Assembly: GCF_001421165.1 (NCBI RefSeq)
Contig: NZ_LMKB01000005.1
Location: forward strand, 405,671 to 469,670
DNA from: Frigoribacterium sp. Leaf8
Lineage (GTDB): Bacteria > Actinomycetota > Actinomycetes > Actinomycetales > Microbacteriaceae
DNA length: 64,000 bases
Reading direction: 5' to 3'
The notes under the pieces are model-generated. The model was not told the DNA's origin. It was given only the letters and a program-made list of their open reading frames with translations, and searched no databases. The translations under genes were made by a program, and so were the position numbers. Below, piece by piece: positions 42,325 to 52,947 of this stretch (position 1 is the stretch's first letter; the number at the start of each line of letters is the position of its first letter).

Positions 42325-42452
42325 GGGTGGCTCATTCCTCGTGGGCAGCACGAATCGACACTTGCCAGGGCGTTCACCCAACCACAGATCCCGACGAAGC
42401 GTCACCGACCCCGCCGGGGCCCCCGACGCCGGCCGTCACACGGCCGACGAGG

Positions 42453-43142
42453 TCAGTGCGCGCCGACGAGGGGCTCGAGGTAGCCCGTCAGGACCGTGCG
42501 GCACTGGTCGACGAAGCGGCCGTCGCCCTCGGCGTCGTCGATGAAGGCGCGCGCCAACAGGGCGTTGGCGATCTCGACCGCCACCTGGAGGCCCAGCTCG
42601 AGCTCGTCGGTGCGCGGCACCGAGCAGTGGTCGACGAGCACGGCGAGCAGCTGCTCGGCCAGGGGGCTCGTGTACTGGCGCGTCTCGGGCGTGCGCACGT
42701 CGGGTGCGTCGCCGAAGCGGATGGCCCGGAAACCGGGCTCGCTGCGGTACATCTCGGCCTTGGCGTCGACGAACAGGTCGACGGCACGACGCCAGTCGGT
42801 GACGGCGTCGTCGGACACGGCCTCGTCGACCCGGACGGTCAGACGCTGGACGGAACGCAGGGCGAGCGCGTCGACGACGGCGATGCGGTCGGGGAAGTAG
42901 CGGTAGACCGTGCCGATCGAGGCGCCCGCCCGCTCGGCGACCATGGCCGTCGTCAGACGCTCGTAGCCGATCTCGTCGATGATGGCCGCGGCCGCGTCGA
43001 GCAGCCCGGTGAGCCGCGCGGAACTGCGAGCCTGGACCGGCTCGTTCCTCAGCAGCGGTGAACCCCCGGGCAGTGCGTCATTGACGTCGGTGACGAGCAA
43101 CGTTTCTCCGTTTCGTGGCGATGCCTCGACGGGGTCGGGCAC
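42453..43142 (-). CDS. TetR-family transcriptional regulator
   Basis: The 229-residue product has a TetR N-terminal DNA-binding domain near residues 44-90 (LLDAAAAIIDEIGYERLTTAMVAERAGASIGTVYRYFPDR spans it) and a divergent ligand domain. The GTG at 43142 makes a ~40-residue head before the domain; a later GTG or TTG is possible. It is divergent from the SRAP gene (73 bases) and 128 bases from the importer operon, either of which could be its target. Ligand unknown. Confidence 0.85.
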   Translation of the reverse strand: MPDPVEASPRNGETLLVTDVNDALPGGSPLLRNEPVQARSSARLTGLLDAAAAIIDEIGYERLTTAMVAERAGASIGTVYRYFPDRIAVVDALALRSVQRLTVRVDEAVSDDAVTDWRRAVDLFVDAKAEMYRSEPGFRAIRFGDAPDVRTPETRQYTSPLAEQLLAVLVDHCSVPRTDELELGLQVAVEIANALLARAFIDDAEGDGRFVDQCRTVLTGYLEPLVGAH

Positions 43143-43215
43143 GGTGCGATGACGTCGGAAGGGGGACCGTGGTGGCGGTCACCGGATGTCGGCGGCTGCC
43201 ACCAGAATGGATCGC

Positions 43216-43944
43216 ATGTGCGGACGATTCGTGATGGCACGCGCCTCGAGCGACCTGGTGGCCCTGTTCGACGTCGATGTATCAGGAGACACTCTCCCAG
43301 AGCCTTCCTGGAATATCGCTCCGACCCGGCCGGTGAGTCTGCTCGTCGACGCGGCTCCTCGGGGCGAGGACGCCGGCGGCCCGCCGGTCCGACGGCTCGC
43401 CGCGGCGCGGTGGGGTCTCGTGCCCGGTGGCTCGGCAGGGCCCGACTCCGGTCCCCCGCTGTTCAACGCGCGGTCCGAGTCGGTCGCCGAGAAGCCGTCG
43501 TTCCGCGACGCCGTGGTCTCGCGCCGCGGCCTGGTCCCGGCCACCGGGTGGTACGAGTGGCAGACCCTGCCCGACGGCTCGAAGCGCCCCGTCCTCGTGC
43601 GGCTGCCCGACGACGAGGTGGTGCTGTTCGGCGCGCTCTACGAGTGGTGGCGAGACCCGTCGGCCGAGGTGGGCGCCCCGTCTCGGTGGCTGTTGTCGAC
43701 GACCGTGTTGACCCGCGCCTCCTCGGGTCCGGTGTCCGAGGTGCACGACCGCATGCCGGTGCTCGTCGGCACCGACGTCATGGACGACTGGCTCGACCCC
43801 GAGACCGAGGGCGACGACGACCTGGTGCAGGGCATCGCCGGCCTCAGCGACGAGATCGCCGCGCGCCTGCTGCACCACGAGGTCGGCCCCGAGGTCGGCT
43901 CGTCGTCGGTCGACCACCCCGGTCTGCTGGCCCCCGTCGGCTGA
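43216..43944 (+). CDS. SRAP-domain DNA-protein crosslink factor (HMCES/YedK-like)
   Basis: The 242-residue product starts Met-Cys-Gly-Arg. Removal of Met exposes Cys2, which in this family bonds covalently to abasic sites in single-stranded DNA and shields them. The other active-site features are visible: WNIAPT (Asn), NARSES, ATGWYEWQ (Glu) and VHDRMPV (His). The fixed Cys2 settles the start at ATG 43216. CAGAAT seven bases upstream may be a weak -10. It belongs functionally with the SOS genes of this window, though no LexA box is seen before it. Confidence 0.93.
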   Translation: MCGRFVMARASSDLVALFDVDVSGDTLPEPSWNIAPTRPVSLLVDAAPRGEDAGGPPVRRLAAARWGLVPGGSAGPDSGPPLFNARSESVAEKPSFRDAVVSRRGLVPATGWYEWQTLPDGSKRPVLVRLPDDEVVLFGALYEWWRDPSAEVGAPSRWLLSTTVLTRASSGPVSEVHDRMPVLVGTDVMDDWLDPETEGDDDLVQGIAGLSDEIAARLLHHEVGPEVGSSSVDHPGLLAPVG

Positions 43945-44002
43945 TCCGGTCCGCCGGCGGTCCGTCCGTCCGTCCGACGACCCATCGTGCGAGACTGACC
44001 GG

Positions 44003-45043
44003 ATGCCCGACACCCGCAAGGCACCGCCCGCCGCCGTCGAGCCCTTCCTCCACCGAGCGGCCCGCATCGAGAACTCGGTCCACCGCTTCCGCGAGAAGCG
44101 AGCCCGACGCCGCGGCCTCCTGCCCACCGTCGTGCCGTACACCGGCTACGGCGCTCCCGGATGGGCGCGGGTGCTGTCCCGCGTCCTGCTCACCCGGACG
44201 GGCACGCTGTCGGGCGTGGACCGCCTCAACGTCCGGGGGTGGCGCAGCTTCACCAGCGTGCCCGTCGAGAAGGCCCTGGTCGAGGTCTCGCTCGGCGGTC
44301 GCGTCCAACGCGTCCAGGCCGACCGCGGTGGCGTGCTCGACGCCCGCATCGCCGTCGACCTCGAACCCGGCTGGCACGTCGCGACCCTCAGTACCGAGGG
44401 GTCCGTGCCGGTCGAGGCGCCGATCTTCGTCATCGATCCGGAGGCGCGGTTCGGCATCGTCTCGGACATCGACGACACCGTGATGGTCACCTCGCTGCCC
44501 CGGCCGCTGCTCGCGGCCTGGAACACCTTCGTGCTCAACGAGCACGCCCGGCGCCCGGTGCCCGGCATGGCCGTGCTCTACGAGCGCCTGAACGCGGCGA
44601 ACCCCGGGTGCCCCGTCATCTACCTCTCGACGGGCGCCTGGAACGTGGCGCCGACGCTGTCCCGCTTCCTGTCCCGCAACCTGTACCCGAGCGGCGCACT
44701 CCTGTTGACCGACTGGGGCCCCACCCACGACCGGATCTTCCGCAGCGGTCGCCTGCACAAACAGGAGTCACTGCGCCGCCTCGCCGACGAGTTCCCCGAG
44801 CTCAAGTGGCTGCTCGTCGGCGACGACGGGCAGCACGACGAAGAGCTGTACGGCACGTTCCTGCACGACCACCCCGAGAACGTGGCCGCCGTGGCGATCC
44901 GTCAGCTGTCGCCGAGCGAGGCCGTGCTGGCCGGTGGACGGTCGCGGTCGGAACACGCCGAGGGCAGCGACGTCGTCTGGGTGTCGGCACCCGACGGCGC
45001 CGGCCTGTGGGAACAACTCCTCGACAACGGCGTGATCGACTGA
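44003..45043 (+). CDS. App1/DUF2183-family phosphatase
   Basis: The 346-residue product has a C-terminal HAD-like domain with IVSDIDDTVM (DXDXT nucleophile, about residue 153), YLSTGAWN and LLVGDDGQHDEELY. This is the App1 phosphatidate-phosphatase family, so hydrolysis of a phospholipid or similar phosphomonoester is likely. There is no signal peptide. The ATG at 44003 follows GAGACT-gaccgg, a leaderless-like layout with an imperfect -10. Confidence 0.88.
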   Translation: MPDTRKAPPAAVEPFLHRAARIENSVHRFREKRARRRGLLPTVVPYTGYGAPGWARVLSRVLLTRTGTLSGVDRLNVRGWRSFTSVPVEKALVEVSLGGRVQRVQADRGGVLDARIAVDLEPGWHVATLSTEGSVPVEAPIFVIDPEARFGIVSDIDDTVMVTSLPRPLLAAWNTFVLNEHARRPVPGMAVLYERLNAANPGCPVIYLSTGAWNVAPTLSRFLSRNLYPSGALLLTDWGPTHDRIFRSGRLHKQESLRRLADEFPELKWLLVGDDGQHDEELYGTFLHDHPENVAAVAIRQLSPSEAVLAGGRSRSEHAEGSDVVWVSAPDGAGLWEQLLDNGVID

Positions 45044-45075
45044 CCCTGGTAGCTCGTGGTGATCCTGTGATAGTG

Positions 45076-45123
45076 GGATAATCCTGTTTTGTAGGTCGAC
45101 ATGGCTGCTATCGTGGATCATCC
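45076..45123 (+). promoter_or_regulatory. Candidate HipB operators
   Basis: Two copies of the palindrome GGAT-N-ATCC occur ahead of hipB: GGATAATCC (45076-45084) and GGATCATCC (45115-45123), centres 39 bases apart. Known HipB sites combine TATCC and GGATA half-sites, so the composition fits. The whole gap (45044-45138) is clearly richer in A+T than its surroundings. Confidence 0.5.
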
Positions 45124-45138
45124 CGAGATTGGAGCATC

Positions 45139-45501
45139 GTGTTCGACGACGACCAGGCCGCACGAGTGCCGGTGCCCCCGCTCGTGTCGACGGACGAGCG
45201 TGAACGCCAGGTCGGCGAGCAGGTCCGTCGCCTGAGGCTCGACAGGGGACTCGACCAGCTCGAACTCGCCCGACGGGCCGACCTGTCCCCCAGCACGGTG
45301 CAGTCCCTCGAGGCCGGCCGCGGCAGCACGTTGCGCACGCTCGTCCGCGTCCTGCGGGCCCTCGGTGCCGACGACGTCCTCGGGGGCATCGCCCCGGCGA
45401 GCGCCGTCAGCCCGCTCGACGTGCTGCGGTCGGCGGGCGACGAGCCGCGACGTCGGGTGTATCGCCCGCGGGGCGGACGATCGCCGGGCGGCGACTCGTG
45501 A
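45139..45501 (+). CDS. hipB: HipB-like XRE antitoxin/repressor
   Basis: The 120-residue product has a Cro/CI-type helix-turn-helix at about 28-75 (QVRRLRLDRGLDQLELARRADLS, STVQSLEAGRGSTL). The flexible C-terminal tail is rich in Arg/Gly/Pro. It should neutralise HipA and repress the operon. The GTG at 45139 has GGAG seven bases upstream. Its end overlaps hipA by four bases. Confidence 0.88.
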   Translation: MFDDDQAARVPVPPLVSTDERERQVGEQVRRLRLDRGLDQLELARRADLSPSTVQSLEAGRGSTLRTLVRVLRALGADDVLGGIAPASAVSPLDVLRSAGDEPRRRVYRPRGGRSPGGDS

Positions 45502-46781
45502 GCTGGGTCCCGGTCCGTGCGGTCGAGGTGACGGCATGGGGTCTCCGGGTGGGGGCCGTGGCGCTCGACCCGGCGATCGGGGCGTACGTCTTCGAGTACT
45601 ACCCGGACTGGGTGGCGCGCGGCATCGAGTTGGCGCCACTGACGATGCCGGTGCGTACGCGGCGGCACGTCTTCCCGCAGTTGCCCGAGGCGACGTTCCA
45701 TCGCCTGCCCGCCGTGCTGGCGGACGCGATGCCGGACGACTTCGGCAATGCGGTGATCGACGCCTGGTTGGTGCGCCAGGGGGTGTCACGGCAGCAGGTG
45801 AGCCCGCTCGACCGGTTGGCGTACATGGCGGACCGGGCCATGGGGGCGTTGGAGTTCCGGCCGGCGCGGGGACCACGTCAGCGGACGACGAGCGCGGTCG
45901 AACTGAGTGCGCTCGTCGAGGGGGCACGCAGCGTGCTGGACGCCAGCTTCGGCGACGACCGCGAGGCGGAGTCGGCGATCAGGTCGTTGATCCAGGTGGG
46001 GACGTCGGCGGGTGGGGCGCGGGCGAAGGCGGTGGTCGCGTGGAACCGTGGCACGGGCGAGATCCGGTCGGGCCAGGTGGCGGCGCCGGACGGGTTCGAG
46101 CACTGGTTGATCAAGCTGGACGGGGTGGGCCCGGACTCCGAGCTGGGGTCGGGAGGTCTCGCCGGCCGGGTCGAGTACGCGTATTCGCTGATGGCGGGGG
46201 CGGCGGGGATCGACATGGCCGAGTGCCGGTTGCTCGACGAGAACGGGCGGTCGCACTTCATGACGCGTCGGTTCGACCGCCGGGCCGAGGGCAAGGCCCA
46301 CGTCCTCACGCTGTGTGGGGCGGCCCATCTCGACTTCCGGCAGCGACAGGCCCACGACTACGGGCAGCTGTTCGACGCCGTCCGTCGGATGGGGTCGGGC
46401 GACGAGGCGATGGCGCAGGCGTTCCGCCGGATGGTCTTCAACGTGCTGGCGGCCAACAACGACGACCACACGAAGAACTCGTCGTTCCTGTTGGCGGGGC
46501 CCGAGGCGTCGTGGGGGCTGTCGCCCGCGTACGACGTGACGTTCGCGCACAACCCGACCGGGCGGTGGACGTACCAGCACCTCATGGGGGTGGACGGCGT
46601 CTTCCGTGACGTCTCGCGGGCCGACGTGATGCGCCTGGCGGACCGTTTCCTGGTGCGGGACGCGTCGGGCATCGTCGACGAGGTGCGTGACGCGGTGGGG
46701 CGGTGGCGGTCGTTCGCCGACGAGGCCGGCCTGCCCCGCGAGGCGGTCGTCCACGTCGAGGAGGCGCTGCCCGGCTGGTGA
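45498..46781 (+). CDS. hipA: HipA-type serine/threonine kinase toxin
   Basis: The 427-residue product has a HipA N-terminal domain and a kinase core with P-loop-like VGTSAGGARAK, catalytic NNDDHTKN and metal-binding AYDVTF. HipA kinases phosphorylate a cytoplasmic target (GltX in E. coli) and cause growth arrest or persistence. All expected active-site residues are present, so it looks functional. The GTG at 45498 is coupled to hipB. The target here is unknown. Confidence 0.92.
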   Translation: MSWVPVRAVEVTAWGLRVGAVALDPAIGAYVFEYYPDWVARGIELAPLTMPVRTRRHVFPQLPEATFHRLPAVLADAMPDDFGNAVIDAWLVRQGVSRQQVSPLDRLAYMADRAMGALEFRPARGPRQRTTSAVELSALVEGARSVLDASFGDDREAESAIRSLIQVGTSAGGARAKAVVAWNRGTGEIRSGQVAAPDGFEHWLIKLDGVGPDSELGSGGLAGRVEYAYSLMAGAAGIDMAECRLLDENGRSHFMTRRFDRRAEGKAHVLTLCGAAHLDFRQRQAHDYGQLFDAVRRMGSGDEAMAQAFRRMVFNVLAANNDDHTKNSSFLLAGPEASWGLSPAYDVTFAHNPTGRWTYQHLMGVDGVFRDVSRADVMRLADRFLVRDASGIVDEVRDAVGRWRSFADEAGLPREAVVHVEEALPGW

Positions 46782-46849
46782 GGACGCAGGCGCCTCGGCA
46801 CCCGGGCCTCGGCCCCGCACCGGGGGTGGCCGATGTCGGTGGGGGTTCG

Positions 46850-46855
46850 TAGACT
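46850..46855 (+). promoter_or_regulatory. -10 element of the DUF6504-like gene
   Basis: TAGACT lies four bases before the LexA box. The dnaE2 promoter has TACACT in nearly the same place, so both promoters would be blocked just downstream of the -10. Confidence 0.5.
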
Positions 46856-46859
46856 CCGT

Positions 46860-46875
46860 TCGAACACACATTCGA
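46860..46875 (+). promoter_or_regulatory. LexA (SOS) box of the DUF6504-like gene
   Basis: TCGAAC-ACAC-ATTCGA matches the actinobacterial LexA consensus TCGAAC-N4-GTTCGA at all but one defined position. It lies 15 bases before the start codon. Confidence 0.85.
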
Positions 46876-46890
46876 ACGAGAGGTCGGCAG

Positions 46891-47217
46891 ATGAGGGTGG
46901 ACGAGAAGGTCCCGGTCGAGACGACCGCCGACGGGGCGCCCCTGCGCTTCGAGTGGCGGGGGGTCGTGTACGGCGTCGTCAGTTCGCCCGAACTCTGGGT
47001 CACTCGGACCGACTGGTGGCGATCGGCGACCCGGGCACCACGCGGGGCGAGCGCGCACCTGCTCGAGATGACGGTCTGGCGGGTCGACGCCGTGCCGCTC
47101 ACGGACGGTGCCCACCGGGTCGACGGCACCTTCGACCTGGCGCTCGACGGCCGAGGCGACTCGTGGTTGCTGCTCGGGGTGTTCGACGACCGGGTCGAGC
47201 AGCAGCTGTTCGCCTGA
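46891..47217 (+). CDS. DUF6504-like small SOS-regulated protein
   Basis: The 108-residue soluble protein opens MRVDEKVPVETTADGAPLRFEWRG and has a Trp-rich middle (TRTDWWRS). From memory it matches DUF6504, usually encoded between imuB and dnaE2 in actinobacterial mutagenesis cassettes. Here neither neighbour is present; dnaE2 is 6 kb away. The ATG at 46891 has GAGAGG upstream and a LexA box just before it, so it should be induced by DNA damage. A role in the ImuA'/ImuB/DnaE2 mutasome is inferred from that association only. Confidence 0.75.
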   Translation: MRVDEKVPVETTADGAPLRFEWRGVVYGVVSSPELWVTRTDWWRSATRAPRGASAHLLEMTVWRVDAVPLTDGAHRVDGTFDLALDGRGDSWLLLGVFDDRVEQQLFA

Positions 47218-47368
47218 CCCCGGGCGTCCGTCGGACGACGGTGGCCGGTGAGCCGTGCGACGTCGGGAATTCCCCCCGTGCCACACTCGTTGACGCACCA
47301 GGCGCCCTGCGCCCCGGGGACGCCGTGGTCCCGCACCACCCGCCTCCCCGACCGAAGAGAGCCTCCCG

Positions 47369-48052
47369 ATGAATCCGTTGCTGTGGTTGTTCGACGCGCA
47401 GGTGCACATCGGCGACCAGACGATCCTCTGGCGCGAGGTGGTGGGCAACGTCTTCGGCCTGCTCAGCGCCCTCGGCGGCATGAGGCGCAAGGTCTGGGCC
47501 TGGCCGATCGGCATCGTGGGCAACGCGCTGCTGTTCACCGTCTTCCTCGGCGCGGTGTTCGACACCCCCAACCCGGTGAACCTGCTCGGGCAGGCCGCAC
47601 GCCAGGTGATGTTCATCGTGGTGTCGATCTACGGCTGGTACCGCTGGAAGCACGCCGACGACGCCGGCGGCGCGGCCGTCGAGCCCCGCTGGGCGGGGTG
47701 GAAGAACCGGGTGCTGATCGTCGTCGTCCTCGTCGGCGGCACCGCCGCGTTGACCCCCCTGTTCCACCTGCTGGGGTCGTACGAACCCGTGTGGGCCGAC
47801 GCCTGGATCTTCACCGGGTCGCTCCTCGCCACCTACGGCATGGCCAAGGGCTGGGTCGAGTTCTGGTTGATCTGGGTCGCGGTCGACCTCGTCGGCACTC
47901 CCCTGTTGTTCAGCGCCGGCTACTACGCGTCGGCGTTCATGTACGTCTTCTACGGCGCCTTCACGCTCGCGGGGTTCGTCGTCTGGGCTCGCACCCGGCG
48001 GCAGAAGCCCAAGGTCGAGACGCTCTGGCCCGATCCGACGCTGCAACGCTGA
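47369..48052 (+). CDS. pnuC: Nicotinamide riboside transporter PnuC-type
   Basis: The 227-residue membrane protein has about seven helices and PnuC text: WREVVGNVFGLLSALGGMRRKVWAWPIGIVGNALL, with WAWPIG and a repeat-like YGWYRWKH. Members take up nicotinamide riboside (or another vitamin precursor) by facilitated diffusion. The ATG at 47369 has AGAGAG upstream. No NadR or riboswitch was recognised. Confidence 0.9.
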   Translation: MNPLLWLFDAQVHIGDQTILWREVVGNVFGLLSALGGMRRKVWAWPIGIVGNALLFTVFLGAVFDTPNPVNLLGQAARQVMFIVVSIYGWYRWKHADDAGGAAVEPRWAGWKNRVLIVVVLVGGTAALTPLFHLLGSYEPVWADAWIFTGSLLATYGMAKGWVEFWLIWVAVDLVGTPLLFSAGYYASAFMYVFYGAFTLAGFVVWARTRRQKPKVETLWPDPTLQR

Positions 48053-48086
48053 TCCCGGCCCCGGGGCGCGCTGGTTTGATGAGCAC

Positions 48087-49868
<1,782 letters not shown>

Positions 49869-49901
49869 CCCGACCCGCGCCTCCTCGGCTGCCGGACGCG
49901 A

Positions 49902-49939
49902 CGACGGCCGCCCTGCTCGGGAGAGCGGGGCGGCCGTCG
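49902..49939. terminator. Bidirectional terminator between the GH15 gene and zwf
   Basis: cgacggccgccctgctc (49902-49918) pairs with gagcggggcggccgtcg (49923-49939) with one G-T pair and a four-base loop, between convergent genes. The stem shares CGACGGCCGCCCTG with the leuS terminator. Confidence 0.85.
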
Positions 49940-49970
49940 AGGTCTGCCGGTCAGGAGTGCGCGACCAGGA

Positions 49971-51335
49971 TCAGGCGGGCCAGTCCGACGGACCGGTCGA
50001 CCCGGCGGCGTAGGTGTCGAGCGGCACCTGGTCGGCCTTCCAGGCCTCGATCACGGGAGCGACGATCGCCCAGCAGCGCTCGGCCACGTCGCCGCGGATC
50101 GAGAGCGTCGGGTCGTCGTGGAAGATGCCGCTGAGCACCTCGCCGTAGGGCGTGAGCTCGGGCTTGCCCAGGGTGACCGACATCGTCGACTTCTCGAGGT
50201 CGAAGGGGTTGCCCGAGCCGTTCGTGGTGACGCCGAGCTCCATCGTCTCGGGGCTGATCTCGATGCGGAGCGTGTCGGGCGTCGACGAGCCGTTGAGGCC
50301 CTCGGGAAGCGCGGGGACCGGCTTGAAGGTGATGAGCACCTCTTTGCGGATCTTGGTCATGCCCTTGCCCGACCGCAGGATGAACGGGACGCCGGCCCAG
50401 CGACGGGTCTTGACCTCGAACTCGACCTCGGCGAGGGTCTCGGTCTGGCGCTCGTTGTCGACGCCGTCCTCGTCGGCGTAGGCGGGGACGTCCTTGCCGT
50501 CGATCGTGCCGGCCGCGTACTGGGCGCGACGGCTCGAGGCGACCGGGTCGGCGTCCTTGACCCAGGTGGCGCGCAGGACGCGGGCGATCTCGCTGCGCAG
50601 CTCGACCGAGTCGATGCTCGACGGGGCGTCCATCGCGATGACGGCGAGCACCTGCAGCAGGTGGCTCTGGATCATGTCGATCAGCGCGCCGGCCTTGTCG
50701 TAGTACTGGGCGCGACCCTCGAGGCCGAGGACCTCGTCGTAGAAGATCTCGACCTTCTCGATGTTCTCGCTGTTCCAGACCGGCTCGAAGAGGCGGTTGG
50801 CGAAGCGCAGGCCGATCATGTTGAGGACCGTCGCGCGACCGAGGAAGTGGTCGGTGCGGTGGATGCGCTCCTCGGGGACGATCTTGAGGAGTTCGGCGTT
50901 GAGCTCGCGGGCGCTCTCTTCGTCCGAGCCGAACGGCTTCTCGAGGGCGAGGCGCAGGCCGTCGGGCAGGTCGATCTCGGCGAGCGCCTGGATCACCTTG
51001 GTGCTGATGGCGGGCGGCAGGGCGAAGTACATGACCGGCGTGCCCTCGCTGGCCTCGAACAGGGCCTTCAGGTGCTCGACCGTGGTCGGGTCGCCCTGGA
51101 TGTACCGGCTCGACGCCAGCGTCTTCTTGGCGAGGTCGCTGCCGGCGTCGCCGTTGAAGGCGGTCTTCACGACGTCGTCCCACTCTTCGGGGCTGCGCTC
51201 GCTGCGGCCGGTGCCGATGAGCTGGACGTCGACGCCGCGGTCGCTCTTGAGCAGGCTCGCGAGGCCGGGGAGCAGCAGACGCTCGGTGAGGTCTCCGCTG
51301 GCTCCGAGGATGATGAGGGTGGTGGTGTCTGTCAC
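49971..51335 (-). CDS. zwf: Glucose-6-phosphate dehydrogenase
   Basis: The enzyme oxidises glucose-6-phosphate to gluconolactone-6-phosphate, making NADPH. The 454-residue product has the coenzyme loop GASGDLTERLLLPGL, EKPFGSDEESARELN, and the active-site motif as RTDHFLGRATVLNM, where most family members have DHYLGKE; the Lys to Arg change suggests a divergent subfamily. The GTG at 51335 gives the expected N-terminus. It is alone, not in the tkt-tal-zwf-opcA cluster usual for actinobacteria, so it may be a second copy. Confidence 0.92.
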   Translation of the reverse strand: MTDTTTLIILGASGDLTERLLLPGLASLLKSDRGVDVQLIGTGRSERSPEEWDDVVKTAFNGDAGSDLAKKTLASSRYIQGDPTTVEHLKALFEASEGTPVMYFALPPAISTKVIQALAEIDLPDGLRLALEKPFGSDEESARELNAELLKIVPEERIHRTDHFLGRATVLNMIGLRFANRLFEPVWNSENIEKVEIFYDEVLGLEGRAQYYDKAGALIDMIQSHLLQVLAVIAMDAPSSIDSVELRSEIARVLRATWVKDADPVASSRRAQYAAGTIDGKDVPAYADEDGVDNERQTETLAEVEFEVKTRRWAGVPFILRSGKGMTKIRKEVLITFKPVPALPEGLNGSSTPDTLRIEISPETMELGVTTNGSGNPFDLEKSTMSVTLGKPELTPYGEVLSGIFHDDPTLSIRGDVAERCWAIVAPVIEAWKADQVPLDTYAAGSTGPSDWPA

Positions 51336-51535
51336 AGTGCAGCTTTCGTGGGAGGGCGACGATCGTGTCGTCGCTGGTCGATCAGGCGGCGGGGGTTCTC
51401 GGGGCCACGGGTGTCAACGCACAGGGGGGACGGACATTCCCGTCGACCGCCCCGGCCGCGGAGGGCACGGGTCGCGTCTCGGCGCCGGTGCCCGGTCAAC
51501 CGTACTGCTCCCGGAGGGCGAGCGCCGTATCGGGG

Positions 51536-52870
51536 TCACCGACCGGCGTCGGCCTCGCCGTCCTGCACGGTGTCGTGCGGGGCGGTGTCGCGGGGTGCGC
51601 TGTCGTCGTCGACCGGCCCCGTGCTGTCGGTGCCGCCCACCCGGCCGCCGGTGTCGTCGTCGCCGGCCGTGCGCCCCTCCTCGGCGGCGTCGTCCTCGGG
51701 GCGGGGCGCGGTGGTGTCGTCGGGGTCGAGCGCGGCGATGATGCGTCCGAGCGAGACGGCGATCGAGACGCCGCCGCTCGTGTCCGTGGTCGGGCGGTCC
51801 CGGTGGCGGTCGACGGCGTCCCAGAGGTCGGCGACGCGTCGCCGGGCGTCGGTGAACGCGTCGACGTCGTCGGCCCCGTGGCGTCGGATGACGGTGGCGA
51901 CGCCGTGCACGGCGTGGGCGACGTCGGGCGCGAGGTCGTCGGGCATGCCGATCTGCCGGCCGATCCGGCGACCGAGGATGCCCGAGACCTCGGCGACGTC
52001 CTGCAGGTGGAACGAGACGCGCTCGTACGTGGCGAGATCCGCGTACTCCTGGCCGAGGTCGCGGCGGCGGAGCAACCACCGCGGGTTCATGCGACGGGAC
52101 TCGTCCGCGTACGCGACGGTCTCGCGGACGCGGCGGAGGGTGCTCGGCAGGACGCCCACGCGACGCTCCCATTCGTCGTCCTCGAGGGGCCAGGGGGTCT
52201 CGAACACGCCGGCGACCTCGTCGGCCCGGTCGGCCAGCGAGTCCTTCACCCGGAGGAGGCGCTCCTCGGCACGCGAGGCGTAGAGCGGCGGCACGAGCAC
52301 CAGGTTGACCACGACGCCGACGACGACGCCGACGCCGATCTGCACGATGTAGCCCAGCGAGTAGGCCTCGGCGTTCGCGCCGCCGAGCAGCAGCACGAAC
52401 AACCCGGCCGTGAGCACCCAGTCGCGACCGGCGCCGAGCCAGCGGATGCCCGCCACGAGCACGCCGACCCCGACGACGAGCGCCACCGCCAACACGCCGG
52501 GCCGACCGTCCTGCAGCGAGAAGACCGCCGTGGCGAGGGCGATGCCGACGACCACGCCGACCAGCACCTGGAACCCTTGTCGCAGCGAACTCTTGATGGT
52601 CGGGTACATCGCGATCACGGCGCCGAGCGGCGCGTAGTACGGGTAGTCGGCGGCGACGCCGGGCACCTGCGGCGCGATCCAGTAGGCGAGGGCCGCGGCG
52701 AGCGCCGTCTTCACGGCGAGCAGGAGGCGCGGTTGGGCCAGCAGGACGCGGGTCCAGTGGGTCGCGGTGCGGGCGTCGCGACGCAGGGCGGACCGTCGAT
52801 CGGTCGGGGTGGGGCGTCGATCGGGCGAGGCGGGGCGTCGATCGGTCGGGGTGGGGCGTCGATCGGACAT
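51536..52870 (-). CDS. FUSC/aromatic-acid-exporter-like membrane protein
   Basis: The 444-residue product begins with heptapeptide repeats (DRRPTPT, DRRPASP, DRRPTPT), then about six membrane segments in 45-190, a basic helical cytoplasmic region and a very acidic Asp-rich tail (about 385-444). The layout matches FUSC/ArAE proteins, proposed to export aromatic or other weak acids. The ATG at 52870 includes the heptapeptides; the tandem DNA repeat (52797-52866) makes their number prone to change. It is divergent from dnaE2. Confidence 0.8.
   Translation of the reverse strand: MSDRRPTPTDRRPASPDRRPTPTDRRSALRRDARTATHWTRVLLAQPRLLLAVKTALAAALAYWIAPQVPGVAADYPYYAPLGAVIAMYPTIKSSLRQGFQVLVGVVVGIALATAVFSLQDGRPGVLAVALVVGVGVLVAGIRWLGAGRDWVLTAGLFVLLLGGANAEAYSLGYIVQIGVGVVVGVVVNLVLVPPLYASRAEERLLRVKDSLADRADEVAGVFETPWPLEDDEWERRVGVLPSTLRRVRETVAYADESRRMNPRWLLRRRDLGQEYADLATYERVSFHLQDVAEVSGILGRRIGRQIGMPDDLAPDVAHAVHGVATVIRRHGADDVDAFTDARRRVADLWDAVDRHRDRPTTDTSGGVSIAVSLGRIIAALDPDDTTAPRPEDDAAEEGRTAGDDDTGGRVGGTDSTGPVDDDSAPRDTAPHDTVQDGEADAGR
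52797..52866. repeat. 21-bp tandem repeat inside the FUSC-like gene
   Basis: Three units start at 52797, 52818 and 52839, with a partial fourth. They are in frame and encode DRRP(T/A)(P/S)(T/P) heptads at the protein N-terminus. The unit length is a multiple of three, so copy change would keep the frame. Confidence 0.9.
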
Positions 52871-52939
52871 GCCCCGATGATGACAGGCCGTGGGACCCGA
52901 GGGACGGGCCACGGGGTGCGACGGCCGATCGGAGCGACG

Positions 52940-52945
52940 TACACT
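52940..52945 (+). promoter_or_regulatory. -10 element of dnaE2
   Basis: TACACT ends two bases before the LexA box. The -35 region has no good match. Confidence 0.5.
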
Positions 52946-52947
52946 GG

